Source of the DNA: Actinernus sp. WN-2022
Taxonomy: Eukaryota; Cnidaria; Anthozoa; Actiniaria; Actinernidae
DNA: 64,000 nt
Assembly: GCA_030867875.1 (NCBI GenBank)
Contig: JAOWCC010000809.1
Coordinates: 992,001-1,056,000, forward strand
Reading direction: 5' to 3'
The notes beneath the pieces were generated by a model. It saw only the letters and a program-made list of their open reading frames with translations. It made no database searches and was not told the origin of the DNA. The position numbers and the translations under genes were made by a program. Positions 46,436-60,656 of the stretch are shown in pieces. Numbering within the stretch: position 1 is the first letter of the stretch; each line of letters opens with the position of its first letter.

Positions 46436-49400
46436 TTAAAAACGTTCAATGTGCCGTAAAATTCTCAAACGGAGAGATTCCATCTTTCCAGCCAATTCAT
46501 AGATTCCTGATCGCGAGCTAATATTAAAAACGTTCAATGTGCAGTAAATTCTCAAACGGAGAGATTCCATCTTTCCAGCCAATTCATAGATTCCTGATCG
46601 CGAGCTAATATTAAAAACGTTCAATGTGCCGTAAAATTCTCAAACGGAGAGATTCCATCTTTCCAGCCAATTCATAGATTCCTGACCGCGAGCTAATATT
46701 AAAAACGTTCAATGTGCCGTAAAATTCTCAAACGGAGAGATTCCATCTTTCCAGCCAATTCATAGATTCCTGACCGCGAGCTAATATTAAAAACGTTCAA
46801 TGTGCCTTAAAATTCTCAAACGGAGAGATTCCACCTTTCCAGCGAATTCATAGATTCCTGACCGCGAGCTAATATTAAAAACGTTCAATGTGCCGTAAAT
46901 TCTCAAACGGAGAGATTCCATCTTTCCAGCTAATTCATAGATTCCTGATCGCGAGCTAATATTAAAAACGTTCAATGTGCCGTAAAATTCTCAAACGGAG
47001 AGATTCCATCTTTCCAGCCAATTCATCGCGAGCTAATATTAAAAACGTTCAATGTGCCGTAAAATTCTCAAACGGAGAGATTCCATCTTTCCAGCCAATT
47101 CATAGATTCCTGACCGCGAGCTAATATTAAAAACGTTGAATGTGCCGTAAAATTCTCAAACGGAGAGATTCCATCTTTCCAGCCAATTCATAGATTCCTG
47201 ACCGCGAGCTAATATTAAAAACGTTCAATGTGCCGTAAAATTCTCAAACGGAGAGATTCCATCTTTCCAGCCAATTCATAGATTCCTGATCGCGAGCTAA
47301 TATTAAAAACGTTCAATGTGCAGTAAATTCTCAAACGGAGAGATTCCATCTTTCCAGCCAATTCATAGATTCCTGATCGCGAGCTAATATTAAAAACGTT
47401 CAATGTGCCGTAAAATTCTCAAACGGAGAGATTCCATCTTTCCAGCCAATTCATAGATTCCTGACCGCGAGCTAATATTAAAAACGTTCAATGTGCCGTA
47501 AAATTCTCAAACGGAGAGATTCCATCTTTCCAGCCAATTCATAGATTCCTGACCGCGAGCTAATATTAAAAACGTTCAATGTGCCTTAAAATTCTCAAAC
47601 GGAGAGATTCCACCTTTCCAGCGAATTCATAGATTCCTGACCGCGAGCTAATATTAAAAACGTTCAATGTGCCGTAAATTCTCAAACGGAGAGATTCCAT
47701 CTTTCCAGCTAATTCATAGATTCCTGATCGCGAGCTAATATTAAAAACGTTCAATGTGCCGTAAAATTCTCAAACGGAGAGATTCCATCTTTCCAGCCAA
47801 TTCATCGCGAGCTAATATTAAAAACGTTCAATGTGCCGTAAAATTCTCAAACGGAGAGATTCCATCTTTCCAGCCAATTCATCGCGAGCTAATATTAAAA
47901 ACGTTGAATGTGCCGTAAAATTCTCAAACGGAGAGATTCCATCTTTCCAGCCAATTCATAGATTCCTGACCGCGAGCTAATATTAAAAACGTTGAATGTG
48001 CCGTAAAATTCTCAAACGGAGAGATTCCATCTTTCCAGCCAATTCATAGATTCCTGACCGCGAGCTAATATTAAAAACGTTCAATGTGCCGTAAAATTCT
48101 CAAACGGAGAGATTCCATCTTTCCAGCCAATTCATAGATTCCTGATCGCGAGCTAATATTAAAAATGTTCAATGTGCCGTAAAATTCTCAAACGGAGAGA
48201 TTCCATCTTTCCAGCCAAATCATAGATTCCTGATCGCGAGCTAATATTAAAAACGTTCAATGTGCCGTAAATTCTCAAACGGAGAGGTTCCCTCTTTCCA
48301 GCCAATTCATAGATTCCTGATCGTGAGCTAATATTAAAAACGTTCAATGTGCCGTAAAATTCTCAAACGGAGAGATTCCATCTTTCCAGCCAATTCATAG
48401 ATTCCTGATCGCGAGCTAATATTAAAAATGTTCAATGTGCCGTAAAATTCTCAAACGGAGAGATTCCATCTTTCCAGCCAATTCATAGATTCCTGATCGC
48501 GAGCTAATATTAAAAACCTTCAATGTGCCGTAAATTCTCAAACGGAGAGATTCCCTCTTTCCAGCCAATTCATAGATTCCTGATCGTGAGCTAATATTAA
48601 AAACGTTCAATGTGCCGTAAAATTCTCAAACGGAGAGATTCCATCTTTCCAGCCAATTCATAGATTCCTGACCGCGAGCTAATATTAAAAACGTTCAATG
48701 TGCCGTAAAATTCTCAAACGGAGAGATTCCATCTTTCCAGCCAATTCATAGATTCCTGACCGCGAGCTAATATTAAAAACGTTCAATGTGCCGTAAAATT
48801 CTCAAACGGAGAGATTCCATCTTTCCAGCTAATTCATAGATTCCTGATCGCGAGCTAATATTAAAAACGTTCAATGTGCCGTAAAATTCTCAAACGGAGA
48901 GATTCCATCTTTCCAGCCAATTCATCGCGAGCTAATATTAAAAACGTTGAATGTGCCGTAAAATTCTCAAACGGAGAGATTCCATCTTTCCAGCCAATTC
49001 ATAGATTCCTGACCGCGAGCTAATATTAAAAACGTTCAATGTGCCGTAAAATTCTCAAACGGAGAGATTCCATCTTTCCAGCCAATTCATAGATTCCTGA
49101 CCGCGAGCTAATATTAAAAACGTTCAATGTGCCGTAAAATTCTCAAACGGAGAGATTCCATCTTTCCAGCCAATTCATAGATTCCTGATCGCGAGCTAAT
49201 ATTAAAAATGTTCAATGTGCCGTTAAATTCTCAAACGGAGAGATTCCATCTTTCCAGCCAAATCATAGATTCCTGATCGCGAGCTAATATTAAAAACCTT
49301 CAATGTGCCGTAAATTCTCAAACGGAGAGGTTCCCTCTTTCCAGCCAATTCATAGATTCCTGATCGTGAGCTAATATTAAAAACGTTCAATGTGCCGTAA

Positions 49401-52400
49401 AATTCTCAAACGGAGAGATTCCATCTTTCCAGCCAATTCATAGATTCCTGATCGCGAGCTAATATTAAAAATGTTCAATGTGCCGTAAAATTCTCAAACG
49501 GAGAGATTCCATCTTTCCAGCCAATTCATAGATTCCTGATTGCGAGCTAATATTAAAAACCTTCAATGTGCCGTAAATTCTCAAACGGAGAGATTCCCTC
49601 TTTCCAGCCAATTCATAGATTCCTGATCGTGAGCTAATATTAAAAACGTTCAATGTGCCGTAAAATTCTCAAACGGAGAGATTCCATCTTTCCAGCCAAT
49701 TCATAGATTCCTGACCGCGAGCTAATATTAAAAACGTTCAATGTGCCGTAAAATTCTCAAACGGAGAGATTCCATCTTTCCAGCCAATTCATAGATTCCT
49801 GACCGCGAGCCAATATTAAAAACGTTCAATGTGCCGTAAAATTCTCAAACGGAGAGATTCCATCTTTCCAGCCAATTCATAGATTCCTGATCGCGAGCTA
49901 ATATTAAAAACGTTCAATGTGCAGTAAATTCTCAAACGGAGAGATTCCATCTTTCCAGCCAATTCATAGATTCCTGATCGCGAGCTAATATTAAAAACGT
50001 TCAATGTGCCGTAAAATTCTCAAACGGAGAGATTCCATCTTTCCAGCCAATTCATAGATTCCTGACCGCGAGCTAATATTAAAAACGTTCAATGTGCCGT
50101 AAATTCTCAAACGGAGAGATTCCATCTTTCCAGCTAATTCATAGATTCCTGATCGCGAGCTAATATTAAAAACGTTCAATGTGCCGTAAAATTCTCAAAC
50201 GGAGAGATTCCATCTTTCCAGCCAATTCATCGCGAGCTAATATTAAAAACGTTGAATGTGCCGTAAAATTCTCAAACGGAGAGATTCCATCTTTCCAGCC
50301 AATTCATAGATTCCTGACCGCGAGCTAATATTAAAAACGTTGAATGTGCCGTAAAATTCTCAAACGGAGAGATTCCATCTTTCCAGCCAATTCATAGATT
50401 CCTGACCGCGAGCTAATATTAAAAACGTTCAATGTGCCGTAAAATTCTCAAACGGAGAGATTCCATCTTTCCAGCCAATTCATAGATTCCTGATCGCGAG
50501 CTAATATTAAAAATGTTCAATGTGCCGTAAAATTCTCAAACGGAGAGATTCCATCTTTCCAGCCAATTCATAGATTCCTGATCGCGAGCTAATATTAAAA
50601 ACCTTCAATGTGCCGTAAATTCTCAAACGGAGAGATTCCCTCTTTCCAGCCAATTCATAGATTCCTGATCGTGAGCTAATATTAAAAACGTTCAATGTGC
50701 CGTAAAATTCTCAAACGGAGAGATTCCATCTTTCCAGCCAATTCATAGATTCCTGACCGCGAGCTAATATTAAAAACGTTCAATGTGCCGTAAAATTCTC
50801 AAACGGAGAGATTCCATCTTTCCAGCCAATTCATAGATTCCTGACCGCGAGCTAATATTAAAAACGTTCAATGTGCCGTAAAATTCTCAAACGGAGAGAT
50901 TCCATCTTTCCAGCCAATTCATAGATTCCTGATCGCGAGCTAATATTAAAAACGTTCAATGTGCAGTAAATTCTCAAACGGAGAGATTCCATCTTTCCAG
51001 CCAATTCATAGATTCCTGATCGCGAGCTAATATTAAAAACGTTCAATGTGCCGTAAAATTCTCAAACGGAGAGATTCCATCTTTCCAGCCAATTCATAGA
51101 TTCCTGACCGCGAGCTAATATTAAAAACGTTCAATGTGCCGTAAAATTCTCAAACGGAGAGATTCCATCTTTCCAGCCAATTCATAGATTCCTGATCGCG
51201 AGCTAATATTAAAAACGTTCAATGTGCCGTAAAATTCTCAAACGGAGAGATTCCATCTTTCCAGCCAATTCATCGCGAGCTAATATTAAAAACGTTGAAT
51301 GTGCCGTAAAATTCTCAAACGGAGAGATTCCATCTTTCCAGCCAATTCATAGATTCCTGACCGCGAGCTAATATTAAAAACGTTGAATGTGCCGTAAAAT
51401 TCTCAAACGGAGAGATTCCATCTTTCCAGCCAATTCATAGATTCCTGACCGCGAGCTAATATTAAAAACGTTCAATGTGCCGTAAAATTCTCAAACGGAG
51501 AGATTCCATCTTTCCAGCCAATTCATAGATTCCTGATCGCGAGCTAATATTAAAAATGTTCAATGTGCCGTAAAATTCTCAAACGGAGAGATTCCATCTT
51601 TCCAGCCAATTCATAGATTCCTGATCGCGAGCTAATATTAAAAATGTTCAATGTGCCGTAAAATTCTCAAACGGAGAGATTCCATCTTTCCAGCCAATTC
51701 ATAGATTCCTGATCGCGAGCTAATATTAAAAACGTTCAATGTGCCGTAAAATTCTCAAACGGAGAGATTCCATCTTTCCAGCCAATTCATCGCGAGCTAA
51801 TATTAAAAACGTTGAATGTGCCGTAAAATTCTCAAACGGAGAGATTCCATCTTTCCAGCCAATTCATAGATTCCTGACCGCGAGCTAATATTAAAAACGT
51901 TCAATGTGCCGTAAAATTCTCAAACGGAGAGATTCCATCTTTCCAGCCAATTCATAGATTCCTGACCGCGAGCTAATATTAAAAACGTTCAATGTGCCGT
52001 AAAATTCTCAAACGGAGAGATTCCATCTTTCCAGCCAATTCATAGATTCCTGATCGCGAGCTAATATTAAAAATGTTCAATGTGCCGTAAAATTCTCAAA
52101 CGGAGAGATTCCATCTTTCCAGCCAATTCATAGATTCCTGATCGCGAGCTAATATTAAAAACCTTCAATGTGCCGTAAATTCTCAAACGGAGAGATTCCC
52201 TCTTTCCAGCCAATTCATAGATTCCTGATCGTGAGCTAATATTAAAAACGTTCAATGTGCCGTAAAATTCTCAAACGGAGAGATTCCATCTTTCCAGCCA
52301 ATTCATAGATTCCTGACCGCGAGCTAATATTAAAAACGTTCAATGTGCCGTAAAATTCTCAAACGGAGAGATTCCATCTTTCCAGCCAATTCATAGATTC

Positions 52401-54439
52401 CTGACCGCGAGCTAATATTAAAAACGTTCAATGTGCCGTAAAATTCTCAAACGGAGAGATTCCATCTTTCCAGCCAATTCATAGATTCCTGATCGCGAGC
52501 TAATATTAAAAACGTTCAATGTGCAGTAAATTCTCAAACGGAGAGATTCCATCTTTCCAGCCAATTCATAGATTCCTGATCGCGAGCTAATATTAAAAAC
52601 GTTCAATGTGCCGTAAAATTCTCAAACGGAGAGATTCCATCTTTCCAGCCAATTCATAGATTCCTGACCGCGAGCTAATATTAAAAACGTTCAATGTGCC
52701 GTAAAATTCTCAAACGGAGAGATTCCATCTTTCCAGCCAATTCATAGATTCCTGACCGCGAGCTAATATTAAAAACGTTCAATGTGCCGTAAAATTCTCA
52801 AACGGAGAGATTCCATCTTTCCAGCCAATTCATAGATTCCTGACCGCGAGCTAATATTAAAAACGTTCAATGTGCCTTAAAATTCTCAAACGGAGAGATT
52901 CCACCTTTCCAGCGAATTCATAGATTCCTGACCGCGAGCTAATATTAAAAACGTTCAATGTGCCGTAAATTCTCAAACGGAGAGATTCCATCTTTCCAGC
53001 TAATTCATAGATTCCTGATCGCGAGCTAATATTAAAAACGTTCAATGTGCCGTAAAATTCTCAAACGGAGAGATTCCATCTTTCCAGCCAATTCATCGCG
53101 AGCTAATATTAAAAACGTTGAATGTGCCGTAAAATTCTCAAACGGAGAGATTCCATCTTTCCAGCCAATTCATAGATTCCTGACCGCGAGCTAATATTAA
53201 AAACGTTGAATGTGCCGTAAAATTCTCAAACGGAGAGATTCCATCTTTCCAGCCAATTCATAGATTCCTGACCGCGAGCTAATATTAAAAACGTTCAATG
53301 TGCCGTAAAATTCTCAAACGGAGAGATTCCATCTTTCCAGCCAATTCATAGATTCCTGATCGCGAGCTAATATTAAAAATGTTCAATGTGCCGTAAAATT
53401 CTCAAACGGAGAGATTCCATCTTTCCAGCCAAATCATAGATTCCTGATCGCGAGCTAATATTAAAAACCTTCAATGTGCCGTAAATTCTCAAACGGAGAG
53501 GTTCCCTCTTTCCAGCCAATTCATAGATTCCTGATCGTGAGCTAATATTAAAAACGTTCAATGTGCCGTAAAATTCTCAAACGGAGAGATTCCATCTTTC
53601 CAGCCAATTCATAGATTCCTGATCGCGAGCTAATATTAAAAACCTTCAATGTGCCGTAAATTCTCAAACGGAGAGATTCCCTCTTTCCAGCCAATTCATA
53701 GATTCCTGATCGTGAGCTAATATTAAAAACGTTCAATGTGCCGTAAAATTCTCAAACGGAGAGATTCCATCTTTCCAGCCAATTCATAGATTCCTGACCG
53801 CGAGCTAATATTAAAAACGTTCAATGTGCCGTAAAATTCTCAAACGGAGAGATTCCATCTTTCCAGCCAATTCATAGATTCCTGACCGCGAGCTAATATT
53901 AAAAACGTTCAATGTGCCGTAAAATTCTCAAACGGAGAGATTCCATCTTTCCAGCCAATTCATAGATTCCTGATCGCGAGCTAATATTAAAAACGTTCAA
54001 TGTGCAGTAAATTCTCAAACGGAGAGATTCCATCTTTCCAGCCAATTCATAGATTCCTGATCGCGAGCTAATATTAAAAACGTTCAATGTGCCGTAAAAT
54101 TCTCAAACGGAGAGATTCCATCTTTCCAGCCAATTCATAGATTCCTGACCGCGAGCTAATATTAAAAACGTTCAATGTGCCGTAAATTCTCAAACGGAGA
54201 GATTCCATCTTTCCAGCTAATTCATAGATTCCTGATCGCGAGCTAATATTAAAAACGTTCAATGTGCCGTAAAATTCTCAAACGGAGAGATTCCATCTTT
54301 CCAGCCAATTCATCGCGAGCTAATATTAAAAACGTTGAATGTGCCGTAAAATTCTCAAACGGAGAGATTCCATCTTTCCAGCCAATTCATAGATTCCTGA
54401 CCGCGAGCTAATATTAAAAACGTTGAATGTGCCGTAAAA

Positions 54440-54480
54440 TTCTCAAACGGAGAGATTCCATCTAATGTGCCGTAAAATTC
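54440..54480. other. Monomer with 50-bp internal deletion
   Basis: The sequence jumps from gattccatct straight to aatgtgccgt at about 54463, skipping 50 bases that every other monomer has. It is the only truncation of this kind I saw in the array and marks a private recombination or assembly junction. Confidence 0.7.
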
Positions 54481-57400
54481 TCAAACGGAGAGATTCCATC
54501 TTTCCAGCCAATTCATAGATTCCTGATCGCGAGCTAATATTAAAAATGTTCAATGTGCCGTAAAATTCTCAAACGGAGAGATTCCATCTTTCCAGCCAAA
54601 TCATAGATTCCTGATCGCGAGCTAATATTAAAAACCTTCAATGTGCCGTAAATTCTCAAACGGAGAGGTTCCCTCTTTCCAGCCAATTCATAGATTCCTG
54701 ATCGTGAGCTAATATTAAAAACGTTCAATGTGCCGTAAAATTCTCAAACGGAGAGATTCCATCTTTCCAGCCAATTCATAGATTCCTGATCGCGAGCTAA
54801 TATTAAAAATGTTCAATGTGCCGTAAAATTCTCAAACGGAGAGATTCCATCTTTCCAGCCAATTCATAGATTCCTGATCGCGAGCTAATATTAAAAACCT
54901 TCAATGTGCCGTAAATTCTCAAACGGAGAGATTCCCTCTTTCCAGCCAATTCATAGATTCCTGATCGTGAGCTAATATTAAAAACGTTCAATGTGCCGTA
55001 AAATTCTCAAACGGAGAGATTCCATCTTTCCAGCCAATACATAGATTCCTGACCGCGAGCTAATATTAAAAACGTTCAATGTGCCGTAAAATTCTCAAAC
55101 GGAGAGATTCCATCTTTCCAGCCAATTCATAGATTCCTGACCGCGAGCTAATATTAAAAACGTTCAATGTGCCGTAAAATTCTCAAACGGAGAGATTCCA
55201 TCTTTCCAGCCAATTCATAGATTCCTGATCGCGAGCTAATATTAAAAACGTTCAATGTGCCGTAAAATTCTCAAACGGAGAGATTCCATCTTTCCAGCCA
55301 ATTCATCGCGAGCTAATATTAAAAACGTTGAATGTGCCGTAAAATTCTCAAACGGAGAGATTCCATCTTTCCAGCCAATTCATAGATTCCTGACCGCGAG
55401 CTAATATTAAAAACGTTCAATGTGCCGTAAAATTCTCAAACGGAGAGATTCCATCTTTCCAGCCAATTCATAGATTCCTGATCGCGAGCTAATATTAAAA
55501 ATGTTCAATGTGCCGTAAAATTCTCAAACGGAGAGATTCCATCTTTCCAGCCAATTCATAGATTCCTGATCGCGAGCTAATATTAAAAACCTTCAATGTG
55601 CCGTAAATTCTCAAACGGAGAGATTCCCTCTTTCCAGCCAATTCATAGATTCCTGATCGTGAGCTAATATTAAAAACGTTCAATGTGCCGTAAAATTCTC
55701 AAACGGAGAGATTCCATCTTTCCAGCCAATTCATAGATTCCTGACCGCGAGCTAATATTAAAAACGTTCAATGTGCCGTAAAATTCTCAAACGGAGAGAT
55801 TCCATCTTTCCAGCCAATTCATAGATTCCTGATCGCGAGCTAATATTAAAAACGTTCAATGTGCAGTAAATTCTCAAACGGAGAGATTCCATCTTTCCAG
55901 CCAATTCATAGATTCCTGATCGCGAGCTAATATTAAAAACGTTCAATGTGCCGTAAAATTCTCAAACGGAGAGATTCCATCTTTCCAGCCAATTCATAGA
56001 TTCCTGACCGCGAGCTAATATTAAAAACGTTCAATGTGCCGTAAAATTCTCAAACGGAGAGATTCCATCTTTCCAGCCAATTCATAGATTCCTGATCGCG
56101 AGCTAATATTAAAAACGTTCAATGTGCCGTAAAATTCTCAAACGGAGAGATTCGATCTTTCCAGCCAATTCATCGCGAGCTAATATTAAAAACGTTGAAT
56201 GTGCCGTAAAATTCTCAAACGGAGAGATTCCATCTTTCCAGCCAATTCATAGATTCCTGACCGCGAGCTAATATTAAAAACGTTGAATGTGCCGTAAAAT
56301 TCTCAAACGGAGAGATTCCATCTTTCCAGCCAATTCATAGATTCCTGACCGCGAGCTAATATTAAAAACGTTCAATGTGCCGTAAAATTCTCAAACGGAG
56401 AGATTCCATCTTTCCAGCCAATTCATAGATTCCTGATCGCGAGCTAATATTAAAAATGTTCAATGTGCCGTAAAATTCTCAAACGGAGAGATTCCATCTT
56501 TCCAGCCAATTCATAGATTCCTGATCGCGAGCTAATATTAAAAACCTTCAATGTGCCGTAAATTCTCAAACGGAGAGATTCCCTCTTTCCAGCCAATTCA
56601 TAGATTCCTGATCGTGAGCTAATATTAAAAACGTTCAATGTGCCGTAAAATTCTCAAACGGAGAGATTCCATCTTTCCAGCCAATTCATAGATTCCTGAC
56701 CGCGAGCTAATATTAAAAACGTTCAATGTGCCGTAAAATTCTCAAACGGAGAGATTCCATCTTTCCAGCCAATTCATAGATTCCTGACCGCGAGCTAATA
56801 TTAAAAACGTTCAATGTGCCGTAAAATTCTCAAACGGAGAGATTCCATCTTTCCAGCCAATTCATAGATTCCTGATCGCGAGCTAATATTAAAAACGTTC
56901 AATGTGCAGTAAATTCTCAAACGGAGAGATTCCATCTTTCCAGCCAATTCATAGATTCCTGATCGCGAGCTAATATTAAAAACGTTCAATGTGCCGTAAA
57001 ATTCTCAAACGGAGAGATTCCATCTTTCCAGCCAATTCATAGATTCCTGACCGCGAGCTAATATTAAAAACGTTCAATGTGCCGTAAAATTCTCAAACGG
57101 AGAGATTCCATCTTTCCAGCCAATTCATAGATTCCTGACCGCGAGCTAATATTAAAAACGTTCAATGTGCCTTAAAATTCTCAAACGGAGAGATTCCACC
57201 TTTCCAGCGAATTCATAGATTCCTGACCGCGAGCTAATATTAAAAACGTTCAATGTGCCGTAAATTCTCAAACGGAGAGATTCCATCTTTCCAGCTAATT
57301 CATAGATTCCTGATCGCGAGCTAATATTAAAAACGTTCAATGTGCCGTAAAATTCTCAAACGGAGAGATTCCATCTTTCCAGCCAATTCATCGCGAGCTA

Positions 57401-58798
57401 ATATTAAAAACGTTGAATGTGCCGTAAAATTCTCAAACGGAGAGATTCCATCTTTCCAGCCAATTCATAGATTCCTGACCGCGAGCTAATATTAAAAACG
57501 TTGAATGTGCCGTAAAATTCTCAAACGGAGAGATTCCATCTTTCCAGCCAATTCATAGATTCCTGACCGCGAGCTAATATTAAAAACGTTGAATGTGCCG
57601 TAAAATTCTCAAACGGAGAGATTCCATCTTTCCAGCCAATTCATAGATTCCTGACCGCGAGCTAATATTAAAAACGTTCAATGTGCCGTAAAATTCTCAA
57701 ACGGAGAGATTCCATCTTTCCAGCCAATTCATAGATTCCTGATCGCGAGCTAATATTAAAAATGTTCAATGTGCCGTAAAATTCTCAAACGGAGAGATTC
57801 CATCTTTCCAGCCAATTCATAGATTCCTGATCGCGAGCTAATATTAAAAACCTTCAATGTGCCGTAAATTCTCAAACGGAGAGATTCCCTCTTTCCAGCC
57901 AATTCATAGATTCCTGATCGTGAGCTAATATTAAAAACGTTCAATGTGCCGTAAAATTCTCAAACGGAGAGATTCCATCTTTCCAGCCAATTCATAGATT
58001 CCTGACCGCGAGCTAATATTAAAAACGTTCAATGTGCCGTAAAATTCTCAAACGGAGAGATTCCATCTTTCCAGCCAATTCATAGATTCCTGACCGCGAG
58101 CTAATATTAAAAACGTTCAATGTGCCGTAAAATTCTCAAACGGAGAGATTCCATCTTTCCAGCCAATTCATAGATTCCTGATCGCGAGCTAATATTAAAA
58201 ACGTTCAATGTGCAGTAAATTCTCAAACGGAGAGATTCCATCTTTCCAGCCAATTCATAGATTCCTGATCGCGAGCTAATATTAAAAACGTTCAATGTGC
58301 CGTAAAATTCTCAAACGGAGAGATTCCATCTTTCCAGCCAATTCATAGATTCCTGACCGCGAGCTAATATTAAAAACGTTCAATGTGCCGTAAAATTCTC
58401 AAACGGAGAGATTCCATCTTTCCAGCCAATTCATAGATTCCTGATCGCGAGCTAATATTAAAAACGTTCAATGTGCCGTAAAATTCTCAAACGGAGAGAT
58501 TCCATCTTTCCAGCCAATTCATCGCGAGCTAATATTAAAAACGTTGAATGTGCCGTAAAATTCTCAAACGGAGAGATTCCATCTTTCCAGCCAATTCATA
58601 GATTCCTGACCGCGAGCTAATATTAAAAACGTTGAATGTGCCGTAAAATTCTCAAACGGAGAGATTCCATCTTTCCAGCCAATTCATAGATTCCTGACCG
58701 CGAGCTAATATTAAAAACGTTCAATGTGCCGTAAAATTCTCAAACGGAGAGATTCCATCTTTCCAGCCAATTCATAGATTCCTGATCGCGAGCTAATA

Positions 58799-60656
58799 TT
58801 AAAAATGTTCAATGTGCCGTAAAATTCTCAAACGGAGAGATTCCATCTTTCCAGCCAATTCATAGATTCCTGATCGCGAGCTAATATTAAAAACCTTCAA
58901 TGTGCCGTAAATTCTCAAACGGAGAGATTCCCTCTTTCCAGCCAATTCATAGATTCCTGATCGTGAGCTAATATTAAAAACGTTCAATGTGCCGTAAAAT
59001 TCTCAAACGGAGAGATTCCATCTTTCCAGCCAATTCATAGATTCCTGACCGCGAGCTAATATTAAAAACGTTCAATGTGCCGTAAAATTCTCAAACGGAG
59101 AGATTCCATCTTTCCAGCCAATTCATAGATTCCTGACCGCGAGCTAATATTAAAAACGTTCAATGTGCCGTAAAATTCTCAAACGGAGAGATTCCATCTT
59201 TCCAGCCAATTCATAGATTCCTGATCGCGAGCTAATATTAAAAACGTTCAATGTGCAGTAAATTCTCAAACGGAGAGATTCCATCTTTCCAGCCAATTCA
59301 TAGATTCCTGATCGCGAGCTAATATTAAAAACGTTCAATGTGCCGTAAAATTCTCAAACGGAGAGATTCCATCTTTCCAGCCAATTCATAGATTCCTGAC
59401 CGCGAGCTAATATTAAAAACGTTCAATGTGCCGTAAAATTCTCAAACGGAGAGATTCCATCTTTTCCAGCCAATTCATAGATTCCTGACCGCGAGCTAAT
59501 ATTAAAAACGTTCAATGTGCCTTAAAATTCTCAAACGGAGAGATTCCACCTTTCCAGCGAATTCATAGATTCCTGACCGCGAGCTAATATTAAAAACGTT
59601 GAATGTGCCGTAAAATTCTCAAACGGAGAGATTCCATCTTTCCAGCCAATTCATAGATTCCTGACCGCGAGCTAATATTAAAAACGTTCAATGTGCCGTA
59701 AAATTCTCAAACGGAGAGATTCCATCTTTCCAGCCAATTCATAGATTCCTGATCGCGAGCTAATATTAAAAATGTTCAATGTGCCGTAAAATTCTCAAAC
59801 GGAGAGATTCCATCTTTCCAGCCAATTCATAGATTCCTGATCGCGAGCTAATATTAAAAACCTTCAATGTGCCGTAAATTCTCAAACGGAGAGATTCCCT
59901 CTTTCCAGCCAATTCATAGATTCCTGATCGTGAGCTAATATTAAAAACGTTCAATGTGCCGTAAAATTCTCAAACGGAGAGATTCCATCTTTCCAGCCAA
60001 TTCATAGATTCCTGACCGCGAGCTAATATTAAAAACGTTCAATGTGCCGTAAAATTCTCAAACGGAGAGATTCCATCTTTCCAGCCAATTCATAGATTCC
60101 TGACCGCGAGCTAATATTAAAAACGTTCAATGTGCCGTAAAATTCTCAAACGGAGAGATTCCATCTTTCCAGCCAATTCATAGATTCCTGATCGCGAGCT
60201 AATATTAAAAACGTTCAATGTGCAGTAAATTCTCAAACGGAGAGATTCCATCTTTCCAGCCAATTCATAGATTCCTGATCGCGAGCTAATATTAAAAACG
60301 TTCAATGTGCCGTAAAATTCTCAAACGGAGAGATTCCATCTTTCCAGCCAATTCATAGATTCCTGACCGCGAGCTAATATTAAAAACGTTCAATGTGCCG
60401 TAAAATTCTCAAACGGAGAGATTCCATCTTTCCAGCCAATTCATAGATTCCTGACCGCGAGCTAATATTAAAAACGTTCAATGTGCCTTAAAATTCTCAA
60501 ACGGAGAGATTCCACCTTTCCAGCGAATTCATAGATTCCTGACCGCGAGCTAATATTAAAAACGTTCAATGTGCCGTAAATTCTCAAACGGAGACATTCC
60601 ATCTTTCCAGCTAATTCATAGATTCCTGATCGCGAGCTAATATTAAAAACGTTCAA
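58799..60656. repeat. Satellite B block repeated 3326 bp downstream (62125-63982)
   Basis: Markers at 58799, 59150, 59766, 60117 and 60468 recur at +3326. Rare variants shared at the same offset are an extra T (catcttttccagcc, near 59461 and 62787) and gagacattcc (near 60592 and 63918). Confidence 0.85.
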
